Assembly (NCBI GenBank): GCA_947178505.1
Contig: CAMWYR010000019.1
Location: 1-37,285, forward strand
Direction: 5' to 3'
Length of the DNA stretch: 37,285 nucleotides
From: an uncultured Muribaculaceae bacterium
Lineage (GTDB): Bacteria > Bacteroidota > Bacteroidia > Bacteroidales > Muribaculaceae
Under the pieces are notes generated by a model. It ran no database searches and had not been told where the DNA came from. It saw only the letters and a list, made by a program, of their open reading frames with translations. Positions within the stretch are counted from its first letter, which is position 1. Every line of letters starts with the position of its first letter. Both the position numbers and the translations under genes were made by a program. Shown one piece after another: positions 35,457 to 37,285 of the stretch.

Positions 35457-35493
35457 GGCGGAGCGTCGCAACTTTTCCGTTGCGGCGCTCGCC
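35457..35493 (+). other. Stable hairpin between pyrF and pyrE
   Basis: Bases 35461-35472 pair with 35479-35490 over 12 bp with one G-U pair, around a 6-base loop. Outer GGC/GCC pairs extend it across a bulged G. No T run follows on the plus strand, so it is more likely an intercistronic processing or stability element than a terminator. Confidence 0.5.
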
Positions 35494-35526
35494 TCATAAC
35501 TTAAAAACTGATCTTTTCATCTCAAT

Positions 35527-36159
35527 ATGGAAAAAGAAATAGCAAAAGAACTCCTCGCTATCAAGGCAGTGTTCCTCAGCCCCGACAAGCCTTTCACCTG
35601 GGCGAGCGGCATCAAGAGCCCCATTTATTGCGACAACCGTCTTATCCTCACAGCTCCCGCAGCCCGCGACAAAGTGGAGACTGCTATCGCTGAAAGCGTG
35701 AAGAAATATTACCCGGAGGCTGAAGTGCTGATGGGCACGAGCACCGCCGGTATCGCTCACGCGGCCATCGCCGCCGATAAGCTTGGCATGCCGATGGGCT
35801 ACGTGCGCGGCTCTGCAAAAGATCATGGCCGCAACAACCGTATCGAAGGACGTCTCGAACCGGGCCAGAAAGTCGTCGTTATTGAAGACCTTATCTCCAC
35901 CGGCGGCAGCTGCATCGACGTCGTTGAGGCCCTCCGCGAGGCCGGAGCAGATGTGCTCGGCGTAGTCTCTATCTTCACCTACGGCATGAAGAAGGGTCTC
36001 GAACGCCTTGAGGCTGCCAATGTTGAGAATCATTCTCTCTCCAACTTCGACACGCTCGTTGACGTGGCCGTAGAGGAGAAATATATTGCCCCCGAGGATG
36101 CCGACCGTCTCCGCCGGTTCATGGCAAATCCCTCCGATGAATCTTGGATGAAAGCCTGA
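35527..36159 (+). CDS. pyrE: Orotate phosphoribosyltransferase
   Basis: A 210-residue type I phosphoribosyltransferase that makes OMP from orotate and PRPP. The PRPP-binding motif KVVVIEDLISTGGS is at 115-128. The N-terminal part FTWASGIKSPIYCDNRL (23-39) and the loop YVRGSAKDHGRNNRIEG (92-108) hold the orotate and pyrophosphate contacts. Length and motifs are normal, and the N-terminus AIKAVFLSPDKPFTW reads like Bacillus/Clostridium PyrE. It is 83 bases after pyrF, a gap filled by a hairpin, and 34 bases before pyrB. Confidence 0.95.
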   Translation: MEKEIAKELLAIKAVFLSPDKPFTWASGIKSPIYCDNRLILTAPAARDKVETAIAESVKKYYPEAEVLMGTSTAGIAHAAIAADKLGMPMGYVRGSAKDHGRNNRIEGRLEPGQKVVVIEDLISTGGSCIDVVEALREAGADVLGVVSIFTYGMKKGLERLEAANVENHSLSNFDTLVDVAVEEKYIAPEDADRLRRFMANPSDESWMKA

Positions 36160-36193
36160 TTTACCCTAACACCCTCAAAAAATTTCATTTCCT

Positions 36194-37285
36194 ATGCGCC
36201 ATCTTATAGAACCGACCGATCTCTCGTCCGCCGAACTTGACGAGATACTCACACTCGCGCTCGACATCATCGCCAACCGCGAGAAATATTCCGAAGTATG
36301 CAAGGGCAAGAAACTTGCCACACTGTTTTATGAGCCCTCGACACGCACCCGCCTGAGCTTTACGTCGGCTATGATGGAGCTGGGAGGAAATGTGCTCGGC
36401 TTCTCCGACGCCAACAGTTCGTCGGTGAGCAAGGGCGAGACCGTGGCCGACACGACGAAGGTCATCAATTGCTTCGCCGACATCATCGCGATGCGTCACC
36501 CCGTGGAGGGAGCGCCGCTCGTATCGGCACTCAATTCACGCACGCCGGTGATCAATGCCGGCGACGGCTCGCATGCCCACCCCACACAGACCCTCACCGA
36601 CCTGCTCACAATCAAGCGTGAGCTCGGACGCACAGATAACCTCACTATCGGCTTCTGCGGCGACCTAAAGTTCGGACGCACCGTTCACTCGCTCATCAAG
36701 GCCCTCTCGAAATTCAAGAACATCAACGTCGTGCTCATCGCTCCCGAGGAGCTCCGCCTCCCCGGCTATATGAAGCAGGAAGTCTGCGACAAACTCGGCG
36801 TGCCCTATCGCGAGGTAAAATCGCTCGAGGAAGTGATCGGCGACCTTGACGTGCTCTACATGACCCGCGTGCAGAAAGAGCGCTTCCTCGACGAGGAGGA
36901 ATATGAGCGCGTGAAAGACTGCTTCGTGCTCACCGCCGATAAACTCCGCGACGCCAAACCCGAGATGCGGATTCTCCATCCGCTTCCACGCGTCAATGAG
37001 ATCGCAACCGACGTTGACGCCGATCCCCGCGCCGCATATTTCCGTCAGGTTGAAAACGGCAAGTTCGTGCGTATGGCCCTGATTCTCAAGCTTCTTGAAT
37101 GGGCACAGCAGCCCGAGCGCGACCGCGCCCTCATCTCCGGCGACGTCATCAAAGGCGAGCACATCTGCTCCAACCCCAAGTGTATCTCCAACACCGAAGC
37201 CCACGCCGTGGAAAGCATGTTGCGCCCCTCGGCCGACGGCAACGGCCTCCGCTGCGTCTACTGCGAGCATCGCCCCGCTAAATAA
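36194..37285 (+). CDS. pyrB: Aspartate carbamoyltransferase catalytic chain fused to a PyrI-type zinc domain
   Basis: A 363-residue ORF. Residues 1-305 form a full catalytic chain, which joins carbamoyl phosphate and aspartate: carbamoyl-phosphate motif STRTRLSF (49-56), the loop SSSVSKGET (75-83) with the active-site serine and lysine, [13 protein letters not shown] (124-136) and HPLPRVNE (262-269). After a short linker, residues about 318-363 look like the zinc domain of the regulatory chain PyrI. Cysteines C325, C330, C354 and C357 have gaps of 4, 23 and 2, the same as C109, C114, C138 and C141 of E. coli PyrI, and [11 protein letters not shown] and LRCVYCE match in sequence. The PyrI N-terminal nucleotide-binding domain is absent. 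The stop is the last codon of the window, so a following pyrI cannot be ruled out. Confidence 0.95.
   Translation: MRHLIEPTDLSSAELDEILTLALDIIANREKYSEVCKGKKLATLFYEPSTRTRLSFTSAMMELGGNVLGFSDANSSSVSKGETVADTTKVINCFADIIAMRHPVEGAPLVSALNSRTPVINAGDGSHAHPTQTLTDLLTIKRELGRTDNLTIGFCGDLKFGRTVHSLIKALSKFKNINVVLIAPEELRLPGYMKQEVCDKLGVPYREVKSLEEVIGDLDVLYMTRVQKERFLDEEEYERVKDCFVLTADKLRDAKPEMRILHPLPRVNEIATDVDADPRAAYFRQVENGKFVRMALILKLLEWAQQPERDRALISGDVIKGEHICSNPKCISNTEAHAVESMLRPSADGNGLRCVYCEHRPAK

Noticed and set aside
1..37285. CRISPR array, prophage, retroelement or defence system
   Set aside because: No regularly spaced repeats and no Cas, phage structural, reverse transcriptase or toxin-antitoxin genes were found on either strand.

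Overview
The window looks like chromosomal DNA from a member of the Bacteroidales, probably a gut type such as Muribaculaceae; the family assignment is a guess. Reasons: several genes are preceded by the Bacteroidota sigma factor -7 element TAnnTTTG (three with a -33 TTG/TTTG exactly 20 nt upstream), no clear Shine-Dalgarno sites were seen, and the content is typical of the order (purF-carA-carB, GH3-family enzyme, BspA-like LRR protein, type IX secretion C-terminal domains, Wza/Wzc/CpsB-type polysaccharide export set). I see no insertion sequence, prophage, CRISPR array or rRNA. Genes are densely packed; no gap exceeds about 310 bases.

Layout. 1-106: the 3' part of a tRNA-Leu(CAA) and its terminator. 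233-1108 (-): a family 2 glycosyltransferase. 1373-2797 (+): a MATE-type transporter. 2873-6767 (-): an operon read sugar-phosphate transferase, glycosyltransferase, trmB, Mrp-type ATPase. 6986-8512 (+): a GH3-family acyl-adenylase whose 3' end overlaps that of the opposing operon at 8499-14144 (-). That operon reads EpsG-type polymerase, an RdgB::PorZ-like fusion ORF, and a secreted LRR protein. 14452-19680 (+): leuS, a secreted GH13 amylase and purC, ended by a terminator. 19910-24142 (-): polysaccharide export lipoprotein (Wza-type), tyrosine autokinase (Wzc-type) and PHP phosphatase (CpsB/YwqE type). 24411-25232 (+): panB. 25455-37285 (+): a long nucleotide operon, purF, carA, carB, pyrC, pyrK, pyrD, pyrF, pyrE, pyrB, ending with the window.

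Two themes join the genes. First, a polysaccharide system is scattered over the first 24 kb among housekeeping genes: initiating transferase, two glycosyltransferases, EpsG polymerase, Wza, Wzc and CpsB-type phosphatase, with a PorZ-like type IX secretion protein next to the polymerase gene. Second, 27338-37285 encodes the complete route from glutamine/bicarbonate to UMP on one strand; the pyrC-K-D-F-E-B part resembles Firmicutes enzymes more than the Bacteroides ones I remember.

The most unusual points are two gene fusions. One is a cytosolic nucleotide-cleaning enzyme (RdgB) fused in frame to a secreted PorZ-like beta-propeller protein. The other is an aspartate carbamoyltransferase catalytic chain carrying only the zinc domain of the regulatory chain (PyrI) at its C-terminus, without the nucleotide-binding allosteric domain.
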